Shown here: positions 28,138 to 35,771 of the stretch, piece by piece | Layout: each line of letters opens with the position of its first letter | How positions within the stretch are numbered: the stretch's first letter is position 1 | The notes under the pieces: generated by a model | Told to the model about the DNA's origin: nothing | What the model saw: the letters and a program-made list of their open reading frames with translations, nothing else | Databases searched by the model: none | Source of the DNA: Salinispora arenicola | GTDB taxonomy: Bacteria; Actinomycetota; Actinomycetes; Mycobacteriales; Micromonosporaceae | NCBI RefSeq assembly: GCF_006716065.1 | Contig: NZ_VFOL01000001.1 | Span: 2,976,001-3,040,000, forward strand | Length of the DNA stretch: 64,000 bases | Direction: 5' to 3' | Translations under genes and position numbers: made by a program

Positions 28138-30555
28138 ATGCTGTCCAACGTGACCACCCAGAACGACCTTGACGAACGGCTCCGCGCGACGCTGGGGACA
28201 CTGGTCGCCGCCGAGCGTCGGCAAGATCCCTCCCGAGCGGTCAGCTGCGAGTCACCGTTGACCGGCGCGCGGGCCCTGGACCTGTTCGATGCCCAGGTTG
28301 TCAGTCGCCAACTCGACCTGGCCGGCCGCTGGCTCCGTAGCTTCGACGAAGGGTTCTACACCATCGGCTCCGCCGGCCACGAAGGCAACGCCGCCATCGC
28401 CGCCGCGCTACGGCCGACCGACCCAGCGCTGCTGCACTACCGCTCCGGCGCGTTCTACTGCGTCCGCGCCGCGCAGGTGGCCGAGGGCCGCACCACCTGG
28501 GCCGACCACGACCCCGCCACGGCTCCCGTCGACCTGGTCAGCCGAGCCCCAGCGACGACCGGGGACGGCGCAGGCCGGCTGCTCGCCCCCGGATACGCGG
28601 AGGCGGCCCGCGACATGCTGCGCGGGATGGTCGCCTCGGTCCGGGAACCGATCGCCGGCGGCCGGCACAAAGTCTTCGGCCGCGTCGACCTCGCTGTCGT
28701 GCCGACCACATCCACCATCGCCTCGCACCTGCCCCGCGCGGTCGGCCTGGGACTGGCAGTGGAGCGGTCGCGCCGACTCGACGACGCGGACCAGCAGGTC
28801 ACCCTCGACGCCGCACCGTGGCCACCGGACGTCGCACGGTGGCCGTCGGACGCTGTCGTGGTCTGCTCCTTCGGCGATGCGTCGGTGAACCACGCCAGCG
28901 CCACCGCCGCCCTGAACACCGCCGGCTGGTACGACCACACCGGACTACATCTGCCCGTACTGTTTCTCTGCGAGGACAACGGCCTCGGCATCAGCGTGCG
29001 GTCACCGAAGGGCTGGGTCGCGGCGGTCCTCCGCGCGAAGCCGGGAATCCGCTACTTCACCGCCGACGGGACCAATCTGGTCGAGGCGTACGCGGTGGCG
29101 GACGAGGCGGTGCGATGGGTCCGTCGACACCGGCGGCCGGCCGTGCTGCACCTGTCGACCGTACGCCTGATGGGGCACGCCGGCGCGGACGCTGAGACCG
29201 CGTACCGCACCACCACCGAGATCGCCGCCGACCACGACCGGGATCCGCTGTTGGTCACCGCCCGACTGCTCACCGGGGCGGGCGTCGCCGCTGGTGCGGA
29301 CCTGCTGGCCCGGTACGACGAGATCGGCTGGCAGGTCCGCCGGATCGCCGAGGAGGTGCTGGACGAGCCGAAGCTGGCCGACCCGGCCGCGGTGGTCGCC
29401 CCGCTGGCGCCGAGGCGGCCGGCACGGGTGGCCCAGGCCGTCGCCGACGCCGCGGCGCGCGCGGACGGCCCCGGCGCGGCTGCCCGGGCCGGGGCCTTCG
29501 ACGGGAAAGTGCCCGAACTGGCCGGCCCGCTCACCCTCGCGCAGAGCATCAACGCCGCCCTCGCCGACGGCCTGCTCGAGCATCCACGGATGGCCGTGTT
29601 CGGCGAGGACGTCGGTGCCAAGGGTGGGGTGTACGGGGTGACCAAGGGGCTGCGGGAGCGCTTCGGGGCCGCCCGCGTCTTCGACACCCTCCTCGACGAG
29701 ACGTCGATCCTCGGGCTCGGACTGGGCGCCGGGCTGGCGGGGATGCTGCCGGTGCCCGAAATCCAGTACCTGGGGTACCTGCACAACGCCGAGGATCAGC
29801 TGCGCGGCGAGGCCGCCACCATGCAGTTCTTCTCGCAGGGCGCCTACCGCAACCCGATGGTGGTGCGGATCGCGGGGCTGGCGTACCAACAAGGGTTCGG
29901 CGGCCACTTCCACAACGACAACTCGGTAGCCGTTCTCCGGGATGTCCCCGGCCTGGTGGTCGCGGTGCCGGCGCGGCCGGACGACGCCGCGTCCATGCTG
30001 CGTACCTGCCTGGCCAGCGCGGCGGTCGACGGCAGCGTCTGCGTGTTCCTGGAACCCGTCGCGCTCTACCACGCCCGTGATCTGCGTACCGCGGGAGACG
30101 GGGAGTGGCTTGCCGAGTACGCGGGGCCGAGCGCCTGGACGAGCGCGCATGTGCCGATCGGCCGAGCCCGCGGCTACGGTGTCGGATCGGCCGAGGACAT
30201 CACGATCATTACCTTCGGCAACGGGGTGCGGCTGTCACTACGGGCCGCCGCGGTGCTGGCCGAAGAGGGAGTCGGCAGTCGCGTGGTCGACCTGCGGTGG
30301 CTGGTGCCGCTGCCGGTCGCCGACCTCATCCGGGAGGCCACGGCGACCGGCCGGGTGCTGGTCGTGGACGAGACCCGGCGGTGTGGCGGGGTGGGTGAGG
30401 GGATTATCGCAGCCCTGGTCGATGCCGGATATGTCGGCGCGGTGCGGCGCATTGCGGCAGTTGACTCGTTCGTACCATTAGGTCCGGCCGCCCGTCAGGT
30501 TCTGGTCTCCGAAGATGCCATCACCCAGGGTGCCCGTACGCTCCTGGCAGGGTAA
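28138..30555 (+). CDS. Fused E1 alpha-beta 2-oxo acid dehydrogenase
   Basis: An 805-residue fusion of both E1 subunits of a branched-chain-type 2-oxo acid dehydrogenase. Residues about 60-420 form the alpha part with the TPP motif FGDASVNHASATAALNTAG ... LCEDNGLGIS; residues about 470-805 form the beta part, a transketolase pyrimidine domain (FGEDVGAKGGVYGVTKGL, EIQYLGYLHNAEDQLRGE) and a C-terminal domain (VLVVDETRRCGGVGEGI). The join is an alanine-rich linker near residue 440. It decarboxylates a 2-oxo acid such as 2-oxoisovalerate, feeding branched primers for FabH. No E2/E3 genes follow. Start ATG at 28138; substrate is inferred. Confidence 0.88.
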   Translation: MLSNVTTQNDLDERLRATLGTLVAAERRQDPSRAVSCESPLTGARALDLFDAQVVSRQLDLAGRWLRSFDEGFYTIGSAGHEGNAAIAAALRPTDPALLHYRSGAFYCVRAAQVAEGRTTWADHDPATAPVDLVSRAPATTGDGAGRLLAPGYAEAARDMLRGMVASVREPIAGGRHKVFGRVDLAVVPTTSTIASHLPRAVGLGLAVERSRRLDDADQQVTLDAAPWPPDVARWPSDAVVVCSFGDASVNHASATAALNTAGWYDHTGLHLPVLFLCEDNGLGISVRSPKGWVAAVLRAKPGIRYFTADGTNLVEAYAVADEAVRWVRRHRRPAVLHLSTVRLMGHAGADAETAYRTTTEIAADHDRDPLLVTARLLTGAGVAAGADLLARYDEIGWQVRRIAEEVLDEPKLADPAAVVAPLAPRRPARVAQAVADAAARADGPGAAARAGAFDGKVPELAGPLTLAQSINAALADGLLEHPRMAVFGEDVGAKGGVYGVTKGLRERFGAARVFDTLLDETSILGLGLGAGLAGMLPVPEIQYLGYLHNAEDQLRGEAATMQFFSQGAYRNPMVVRIAGLAYQQGFGGHFHNDNSVAVLRDVPGLVVAVPARPDDAASMLRTCLASAAVDGSVCVFLEPVALYHARDLRTAGDGEWLAEYAGPSAWTSAHVPIGRARGYGVGSAEDITIITFGNGVRLSLRAAAVLAEEGVGSRVVDLRWLVPLPVADLIREATATGRVLVVDETRRCGGVGEGIIAALVDAGYVGAVRRIAAVDSFVPLGPAARQVLVSEDAITQGARTLLAG

Positions 30556-30610
30556 ATTCCGTTCCACCCGGTGTGCCACTTGCGCGCCGAGCTGCAACTG
30601 TGTGGACTTG

Positions 30611-30638
30611 GCTCACGGCGTCGTCCGACGCCGTGAGC
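30611..30638 (+). terminator. Terminator after the fused E1 gene
   Basis: GCTCACGGCGTCG and its complement are separated by two bases, giving a 12-13 bp stem with a tight loop, 55 bases past the E1 stop codon and before the DUF3052 ribosome site. Confidence 0.7.
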
Positions 30639-30663
30639 TGGACGAAAGAGGAGGCACGCGACA

Positions 30664-31101
30664 GTGAGCGCGACCGCTGGTCAGGCCGCCGACGGGGTAC
30701 GCAGCCTGGCGGACCGGTTCGGGATCGAGCCGGGGATGGTCGTCATGGAGATGGGGTATGACGACGACGTCGACCAGGATCTCCGGGACGCCCTGACCAA
30801 CCGCTGTGGGGAACTGGTTGATGAGGACACGGACGAAGTGGTCGACGCGGTACTGGTGTGGTACCGCGACGGCGACGGTGACCTCTTCGAGCTGCTCGTC
30901 GATGCCCTCGGCCCGCTGGCGGACAGCGGAATCGTGTGGCTACTGACACCGAAGGCCGGACGCGAGGGGCACGTGGAGCCCAGTGAGATCGCCGAGTCCG
31001 CGCCCACCGCCGGTCTCCAGCAGACCTCCACGATCAACGCTGGCCGGGACTGGAGTGGTGCCCGGTTGGTACTGCGACGCGGGTCGAAGAGCAAGAAGTA
31101 A
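30664..31101 (+). CDS. DUF3052 family protein
   Basis: A 145-residue acidic actinobacterial protein of the DUF3052 family, recognised from FGIEPGMVVMEMGYDDDVDQ, DAVLVWYRDGDGDLFELLVD and the C-terminal DWSGARLVLRRGSKSKK. Function is unknown. The GTG at 30664 has AGGAGG about eight bases upstream. It sits 70 bp before ahpE; as I recall, the same pair occurs next to aceE in mycobacteria, so a conserved functional link is likely but undefined. No transmembrane segments or catalytic motifs. Confidence 0.87.
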   Translation: MSATAGQAADGVRSLADRFGIEPGMVVMEMGYDDDVDQDLRDALTNRCGELVDEDTDEVVDAVLVWYRDGDGDLFELLVDALGPLADSGIVWLLTPKAGREGHVEPSEIAESAPTAGLQQTSTINAGRDWSGARLVLRRGSKSKK

Positions 31102-31172
31102 CTCCGCACGGCCCACTTGCCGCGCCGTATGGCAAGATTTCGTGACATTGACCCGACCGCAAGGAGTTCCAT

Positions 31173-31640
31173 ATGTCGATCGAGGTTGGTGCGCAGGCGC
31201 CGGACTTCGTGCTCAAGGATCAGAACAACCAGGAGGTTCGGCTGGCCGACTTCCGTGGCAAGCGCACCGTGCTCTTGGTCTTCTACCCACTCGCGTTCAC
31301 CGGCGTCTGCCAGGGCGAACTGTGCGAGGTACGTGACAACCTGAACCAGTACGTAAACGACGACGTCCAAGTGCTCACCGTCAGCGTCGACTCCGTGTAC
31401 GCCCACAAGATCTGGGCTGACCGAGAGGGCTATGAGTTCCCGCTGCTGTCGGACTTCTGGCCGCACGGCGCCGTCGCCCAGGCGTTCGGGGTCTTCAACG
31501 ACGTCGCTGGCATCGCCAACCGGGGCACCTTCGTCATCGACAAGGCGGGCGTGGTCCGCTTCGCGGAGATGAACCTGCCGGGTGAGGCCCGTGACCAGCA
31601 GGGCTGGCGAAAGGCGTTGGCCGAGGTGACGGCCGCCTGA
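31173..31640 (+). CDS. ahpE: Peroxiredoxin, AhpE type
   Basis: A 155-residue peroxiredoxin of the AhpE group that reduces hydrogen peroxide, peroxynitrite and organic peroxides. The peroxidatic cysteine lies in FYPLAFTGVCQGELC, with the conserved threonine in PLAFTGVC. The SDFWPHGAVAQAFGVF block and the C-terminal region match AhpE more closely than BCP/PrxQ. The second cysteine five residues on (GELC) is present as in some AhpE relatives. The ATG at 31173 follows AAGGAG at six bases. Next to DUF3052, as in mycobacteria. Confidence 0.92.
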   Translation: MSIEVGAQAPDFVLKDQNNQEVRLADFRGKRTVLLVFYPLAFTGVCQGELCEVRDNLNQYVNDDVQVLTVSVDSVYAHKIWADREGYEFPLLSDFWPHGAVAQAFGVFNDVAGIANRGTFVIDKAGVVRFAEMNLPGEARDQQGWRKALAEVTAA

Positions 31641-31725
31641 CATTCGGCCAGCCTGGTCGGCCGTCGGGCGTGGCTGGTGGTGGCAAGGTAAGCTTGCCAA
31701 CCTCCGGCCCGCCCGAGGGCGTCCG

Positions 31726-31797
31726 GGGCGCGTAGCTCAGTGGGAGAGCACTCGCCTTACAAGCGAGGGGTCGCAGGTTCGAAACCTGCCGCGCCCA
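31726..31797 (+). tRNA. tRNA-Val (anticodon TAC)
   Basis: A complete 72-nt cloverleaf: acceptor GGGCGCG pairs with CGCGCCC, D-arm GCTC/GAGC, anticodon stem CTCGC/GCGAG around loop CTTACAA (anticodon TAC, valine), T-arm GCAGG/CCTGC with loop TTCGAAA. Discriminator A, CCA not fully encoded. An integrase fragment follows, showing that its 3' end has served as an integration site. Confidence 0.97.
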
Positions 31798-31818
31798 CCC
31801 CGAATCACGAAAGGCCCG

Positions 31819-32058
31819 ATGAACTGTGTCTACCAGGTCATCGCTCGCCGTGGCGAACGGCTCGGCATCAAATTGCACCCGCACATGTTCCGACACACCT
31901 TCGCGCACCGCTGGCTGGATGCCGGCGGCGCGGAAGGCGACCTGATGGAGTTGACCGGGTGGGACTCGCCGCAGATGCTGCGACACTACGGAGCGTCCGC
32001 TAGGGCGGCGCGGGCTCGCCGTGCGTACGACCGTGTCGACGTGATGGGCGGCACGTAG
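31819..32058 (+). pseudogene. Tyrosine recombinase (integrase), C-terminal remnant
   Basis: Only about 80 residues of a phage-type integrase remain. They hold the end of the catalytic domain: HMFRHTFAHRWLDAGG (box II His and Arg), then GDLMELTGWDSPQMLRHYG with the conserved Trp and the catalytic Tyr. The N-terminal DNA-binding part and first catalytic Arg are absent, so it is a fragment. It lies 22 bases past the 3' end of tRNA-Val, where such an integrase gene is expected, marking the edge of an old genomic island. Confidence 0.82.
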
Positions 32059-32073
32059 CGCGCGACGTCCATG

Positions 32074-32391
32074 TCAACCGCGATCGGCTGATATGGGTAG
32101 CGCGTCGCGGTGGGTGAGGTCCTTGACGGCGGCGCTGTAGCCACACCACCAGCGGATATCGCCCGCGTCTTCAATCCAGCGACGGATGTGTCCGGCCACG
32201 AGCAGGGCGCAGCTGGCCACGCCAAGTAGGGCGTCAGCAAGCATGAGAGTTCCCAGTCCGGCGGCCATGGCGGCATCGTGGCTGTACGCGGTGGTGGCCG
32301 CCACCGCGAGAAGCGCGATCGTCAGGAGCCCGGTGAGACTGCCAATGAGCGTCAGAGGCGGGCGGTGGTGGGGTGGCTGAGGCTGGCGCAT
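32074..32391 (-). CDS. Small two-helix membrane protein
   Basis: A 105-residue protein with two hydrophobic helices (LIGSLTGLLTIALLAVAATT and GLGTLMLADALLGVASCALL) and a basic, tryptophan-containing C-terminal tail. GGAGG lies upstream but 15 bases from the chosen ATG, so the start is uncertain; the frame extends to 32448. No family recognised. It faces the integrase remnant and lies within the tRNA-Val island. Confidence 0.5.
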   Translation of the reverse strand: MRQPQPPHHRPPLTLIGSLTGLLTIALLAVAATTAYSHDAAMAAGLGTLMLADALLGVASCALLVAGHIRRWIEDAGDIRWWCGYSAAVKDLTHRDALPISADRG

Positions 32392-32448
32392 GGCGTGGTT
32401 GATGACCTCCGTTGAGTGTCGGACAGGGAACGCGCTAGCCGAACGCAT

Positions 32449-32929
32449 GTACTAACGGATGGGAGGATTTCTCCCGGCGTGTCGATGGATCTTTCATGGG
32501 AGGGGTCGTACGCGACGGTGGGCCACTGTCTGGCGTGGAGGCCCGTCACCGGGTGGTGATCGCTTCGCGAACCCAGTTTAGCGAGCAGATCCACATTCGA
32601 TTAGCAAGATCGACGCAAGGGTTTTTCACATTGCGCGGATTTTCGAATATCCGACACCTGCCCGCCGTCGATTCCCTGACCGCTTTGTCACCTAGCCAGG
32701 AATACGGTCCCGTGTTATTTCGCGCGCGTGGCGTCGACAATGCGGTGCGGCTGTAAGGATGTGGTGTCTGGTCAGGTTAGCGCATTCGTGTTATTGCGCG
32801 CGAGGCGTCCACGACACGGTCGTTCGCTGACGGCGGGACGTGGTGGGTGGGGAGTACCGTCGACTGTGGCGGCCCGCCGGGGTAGAGGCCGGCGGAGCCG
32901 CCGCCCAGTCCTCTACCTGGGAGGCGAGC
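32449..32929. promoter_or_regulatory. Long upstream region of XRE/TPR gene with a direct repeat
   Basis: About 480 bp without a supported gene; short frames here have no ribosome site. An imperfect direct repeat beginning CGTGTTATT and containing CGCGCG and GGCGTC occurs at 32711-32739 and again at 32787-32815, 76 bp apart, upstream of the regulator gene, a plausible binding site for it. Confidence 0.4.
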
Positions 32930-34135
32930 ATGGAACCGACACACGACCCGATGCCGCCCGCCGGGCGGATAAAGCTCTATCGCAGACGGCGCGGGCTTAC
33001 CCAAGAGGTATGTGCCCAACTCAAGGGCGTCAGCGTCGGCGCCTGGCGGAAGTGGGAATCTGGGGAAAGGTCGGTCAACAGTCTGGCCGACTGGATCGAT
33101 ATCGCCCGGATCCTCAATGTTCGTGACCTTTACAAACTCACCGGGCACCCACTCGGGGTAATGCCTGACGACCCCGCCGAGCACGAGTCGGTGCCGCCGC
33201 TGCGGGCGGCGATGACCGCCTACGCACCTGACGTTGACCAGCTATCAAGCGTCGCCGAGCTACGGTCGGCAGTCAGACTGGCGTGGACGACGTGGTACCA
33301 GTCGCGGCAGCGCTACACCTACACCAGCCCGGTCCTCCCGGGCCTGATCCACGCATCCCGGGCCGCAGTTGCCAGCCTGGACGGCAACGAGCGACGGCAT
33401 GCCCAGCAAGTTGCGGCCGACCTGTACCTACTCGTCCGGGCGTTCGCGAAAAAGGTCGGCGCGCAGGATCTCGCGGTGATCGCCGCTGACCGGGCGCTGA
33501 CAGCCGCATACGAGGCCGACGATCCCGCCTATCGGGCGTCCGCGGCGTGGAACATGGGCCAGGTGCTCTCCAACCGAGGGCACACCGAGGATTCGGTGGA
33601 CATGTGCCGGCAGGCCATCGCTGACCTGCAACGCACCGCCGACGATGACCCGGTTCGCCTCGCGGCACTCGGCGGGCTGCACCTGCTGCTGTCAATCCAG
33701 TACGCCCGACTGCGAGACGAACGACGAACCCTCGACGTTCTTGATCGCGCCGACGAGCTCGCGGCCCGCACCGGGGAGACCGAGCACCACTTCATCTTCT
33801 TTGGCCCGACCAACACGGCGATTCACCGCGCCGCCGCAACACTGGAACTGTCCCGACCAGGGGAGGCAGCGCGAATCGCGGAGCGGGTCGACGTGGGTCG
33901 GTCACCGTCGATTGAACGTCGGCACTCCCACTTCACGCACCTAGCGCGGGCGTATGCCAGCAAGCGCGATGACTACGCCGCGATCCACATGCTGCAACGC
34001 GCCCACCGGGAGTCCCCCGAGGAATCATCGTTGAACCTACTCATGCGGGCGACGGTACGGGAGCTACTGACCAGGGAGACTGCCACCAGTCGGAACGAGC
34101 TGCGCAGTCTCGCGGAGCTGGTAGGCGTGGTCTGA
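32930..34135 (+). CDS. XRE-family regulator with TPR-like C-terminal region
   Basis: A 401-residue protein: an N-terminal Cro/C1-type helix-turn-helix (residues about 12-65: KLYRRRRGLTQEVCAQLKG then VGAWRKWESGERSV) and a long helical C-terminal region that looks like TPR repeats (AADRALTAAYEADDPAYRAS, AAWNMGQVLSNRGHTEDSVD). The ATG at 32930 follows GGGAGG. The architecture is shared with the gene at 51364, and is common in actinomycete accessory regions where the regulator controls adjacent small genes. It heads a run of tiny ORFs and ends at a hairpin. Ligand or peptide sensed is unknown. Confidence 0.83.
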   Translation: MEPTHDPMPPAGRIKLYRRRRGLTQEVCAQLKGVSVGAWRKWESGERSVNSLADWIDIARILNVRDLYKLTGHPLGVMPDDPAEHESVPPLRAAMTAYAPDVDQLSSVAELRSAVRLAWTTWYQSRQRYTYTSPVLPGLIHASRAAVASLDGNERRHAQQVAADLYLLVRAFAKKVGAQDLAVIAADRALTAAYEADDPAYRASAAWNMGQVLSNRGHTEDSVDMCRQAIADLQRTADDDPVRLAALGGLHLLLSIQYARLRDERRTLDVLDRADELAARTGETEHHFIFFGPTNTAIHRAAATLELSRPGEAARIAERVDVGRSPSIERRHSHFTHLARAYASKRDDYAAIHMLQRAHRESPEESSLNLLMRATVRELLTRETATSRNELRSLAELVGVV

Positions 34136-34156
34136 ACTACCCCACTACGGGGTAGT
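34136..34156 (+). terminator. Hairpin after the XRE/TPR gene
   Basis: ACTACCCC and GGGGTAGT form a perfect 8-bp stem around a 5-base loop immediately after the stop codon. Confidence 0.65.
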
Positions 34157-34301
34157 CCCCCAAACCGTGGAAGTCACACAGTGATAGCGCACCTACCTTC
34201 TGTCGTGGCCCGGCTAACCGCCGGGCCACGCAGACCAAGGTAGGGCGGTCGTAGCGGAAAGCCGGCCGTCTCGCCGCCATCGAGGGTGAGGGAGTACGCG
34301 C

Positions 34302-34478
34302 ATGATCCGGCTGTTCCGCCGACTTCGCCGTCCCGCCCGGTTGGACGCGACCGGTCCCGCCACCGTGTACACGGCGCGGGCCGGCGCCTACCGGCCGCTG
34401 CAGGACCAGCCGACGGTAATCCTCGATTCGCGGCCGTTGATGACCCGGCTCGCCCGTCAGCGGGCATGCCGTCGGTGA
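34302..34478 (+). CDS. Small basic protein
   Basis: A 58-residue basic protein (starts MIRLFRRLRRPARLDATG, ends TRLARQRACRR) preceded by GAGGGTGAGGGAG at a suitable distance. Its stop codon overlaps the next ATG as TGATG, suggesting translational coupling to a 22-residue ORF (34478-34546), which in turn overlaps the following gene as ATGA. No family recognised. Low-to-moderate confidence that it is expressed; the ribosome site and the chain of overlaps are the main support. Confidence 0.5.
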   Translation: MIRLFRRLRRPARLDATGPATVYTARAGAYRPLQDQPTVILDSRPLMTRLARQRACRR

Positions 34479-34546
34479 TGGCCACCCACGCCCGGCCCGC
34501 CCCGCCCCGATCGGTCTGTCACCAGCACAGTTGCGCAACCGGATGA
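34478..34546 (+). CDS. 22-residue coupled micro-ORF
   Basis: ATG at 34478 overlaps the stop of the previous ORF and its own stop TGA overlaps the ATG at 34543. It contains two cysteines in VCHQHSC. It may be a real micropeptide or simply a translational bridge. Confidence 0.25.
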   Translation: MATHARPAPPRSVCHQHSCATG

Positions 34547-34713
34547 TCCGGTCGGCCCGCAGGATCATCGTCGAGCACTGGCCCCGCGTGGACCGGTGCC
34601 CGGTCTGCGGGACTGGGTGGCCGTGTACTCCCACTGTCTACGCCTACGACTATCTGGGCTCGGTGGGTCAGGGTAGTTGGGTGCCACCTGAGCACGTTCT
34701 GGGCCGGCGGTAG
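34543..34713 (+). CDS. Small cysteine-motif protein (possible zinc binding)
   Basis: A 56-residue protein with the motif RCPVCGTGWPC, resembling a zinc-knuckle, flanked by a basic helix (MIRSARRIIVEHW) and a C-terminal segment ending WVPPEHVLGRR. It starts with ATG at 34543, overlapping the upstream micro-ORF; TTG at 34531 is an alternative. The motif makes a random frame unlikely. It lies in the tRNA-Val island behind the XRE/TPR regulator. Function unknown. Confidence 0.5.
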   Translation: MIRSARRIIVEHWPRVDRCPVCGTGWPCTPTVYAYDYLGSVGQGSWVPPEHVLGRR

Positions 34714-34757
34714 TCCCGGCTCTCGTTCATTCGACCAGTTGGAAGGTGATGTCCTGC

Positions 34758-34883
34758 ATGCGTGTCCGGTCCTGGCGTTGCAATCCGCCGCCACCGCCGC
34801 TACCCCAGAGGGTCCGGAAAGACGGTCCGCCGAACCCGACACCGGCCCCGGATCCGGACCGGCTGAACGGGGGCCACTGGTGA
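34758..34883 (+). CDS. 41-residue proline-rich micro-ORF
   Basis: ATG at 34758 (or 34749) follows GGAAGGTG. The product starts MRVRSWRCNPPPPPLPQRVR and ends RLNGGHW. Its stop overlaps the GTG of the next ORF (GTGA). Supported only by ribosome site and overlap. Confidence 0.35.
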   Translation: MRVRSWRCNPPPPPLPQRVRKDGPPNPTPAPDPDRLNGGHW

Positions 34884-35125
34884 CCGGAACAACCGGCGAC
34901 AGCCCGCCGCCGCAGCCGGGACCGGCCGCTGATCCGGCGGTGCGCTGTCTGGGCTGTGCCCCCGGGATCGTGGTGAAGACGCACCAGTGCGCCGGCGATA
35001 TGGAGCTACTGCGGCTTGCGGGTGGGTACTGCGGCTGTCAGGAGCCTGGTTGTGGGCCGAGGCGGCGTCGGCCACTCTCGTCACAGTCCTTTGCGGATAA
35101 TGATTTGTACCCGCTGCCGCTGTAG
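34880..35125 (+). CDS. Small cysteine-rich protein
   Basis: An 81-residue ORF starting with GTG at 34880, overlapping the previous stop. The proline-rich first third is followed by a cysteine-rich part: RCLGC, HQC and YCGCQEPGC, which could hold a zinc ribbon. No homologue is recognised. It is part of the chain of small overlapping ORFs downstream of the XRE/TPR regulator. The cysteine spacing is the main evidence that it is coding. Confidence 0.4.
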   Translation: MTGTTGDSPPPQPGPAADPAVRCLGCAPGIVVKTHQCAGDMELLRLAGGYCGCQEPGCGPRRRRPLSSQSFADNDLYPLPL

Positions 35126-35137
35126 AGGGGTAATTGC

Positions 35138-35353
35138 ATGGGCGACGGAGCTGAAGGTACAGCTACTTCACCTAGGTGGAGCTTTACCCGAATCGTATGC
35201 GTTATATCCGCGCTAGCGTTAATAGTCATCACTGGAGCGCTGCTAGTCGGCGATTGGGTGGGTCAGCTGAAACGCCATGGAAGCCCCCTCTGGCTACACG
35301 AAGACGCAAAGCATCGGAGGCGAGGACGGGTCGCTAATCCACCTCTGGGTTAA
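35138..35353 (+). CDS. Small single-pass membrane protein
   Basis: A 71-residue product with one hydrophobic helix (IVCVISALALIVITGALLVG). The ATG follows GAGGGGTAATTGC, an acceptable ribosome site. Base composition here is clearly lower in GC than the chromosome, suggesting foreign origin. Its end overlaps the next frame, so the two may be one frameshifted gene. Confidence 0.4.
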   Translation: MGDGAEGTATSPRWSFTRIVCVISALALIVITGALLVGDWVGQLKRHGSPLWLHEDAKHRRRGRVANPPLG

Positions 35354-35675
35354 TGAATCTGGTTGTTGGATTGCTGAACATGAAACAAAAGTGGCGCGGG
35401 GTAAATCCACGGCTGGTGGGTGTAGGCATGTGAGCACGCTAAATTTCGCTATCGGCTCAGCTTTCGGCGTATTGATAGGCGTCCTTCTTGCACAGTTGGA
35501 GGCGGCGAAGGTTCGAGTCCATGTCGAAGGAACTCTGGTCGGGATATTCGACATCTCCCGAAAGGCATTCTTGATTCCGCTGCGGATGGTTCCGGATTCG
35601 GCGATGGAACTGATGATCCAACCCCTAGGTGCAGATGAAGTGGCAATAGGTGAACCGATTGCTACTGATGTATAG
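35277..35675 (+). CDS. Hypothetical membrane-associated protein
   Basis: A 132-residue frame in low-GC island DNA; a GTG at 35430 would give an 81-residue form starting with a membrane helix (LNFAIGSAFGVLIGVLLAQL) and a soluble tail (GTLVGIFDISRKAFLIPLRM). Family not recognised. The overlap with the upstream ORF could reflect a frameshift. Start and reality both uncertain. Confidence 0.4.
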   Translation: MEAPSGYTKTQSIGGEDGSLIHLWVNESGCWIAEHETKVARGKSTAGGCRHVSTLNFAIGSAFGVLIGVLLAQLEAAKVRVHVEGTLVGIFDISRKAFLIPLRMVPDSAMELMIQPLGADEVAIGEPIATDV

Positions 35676-35771
35676 CATTGACTAAGCACTGGTGGTACCC
35701 GCGATTCGCCACCACTGGGTGTGGTGTCGATGCTGTTGGATGGCCCCACCGTCCGGGTGTCGCGTCGACGC

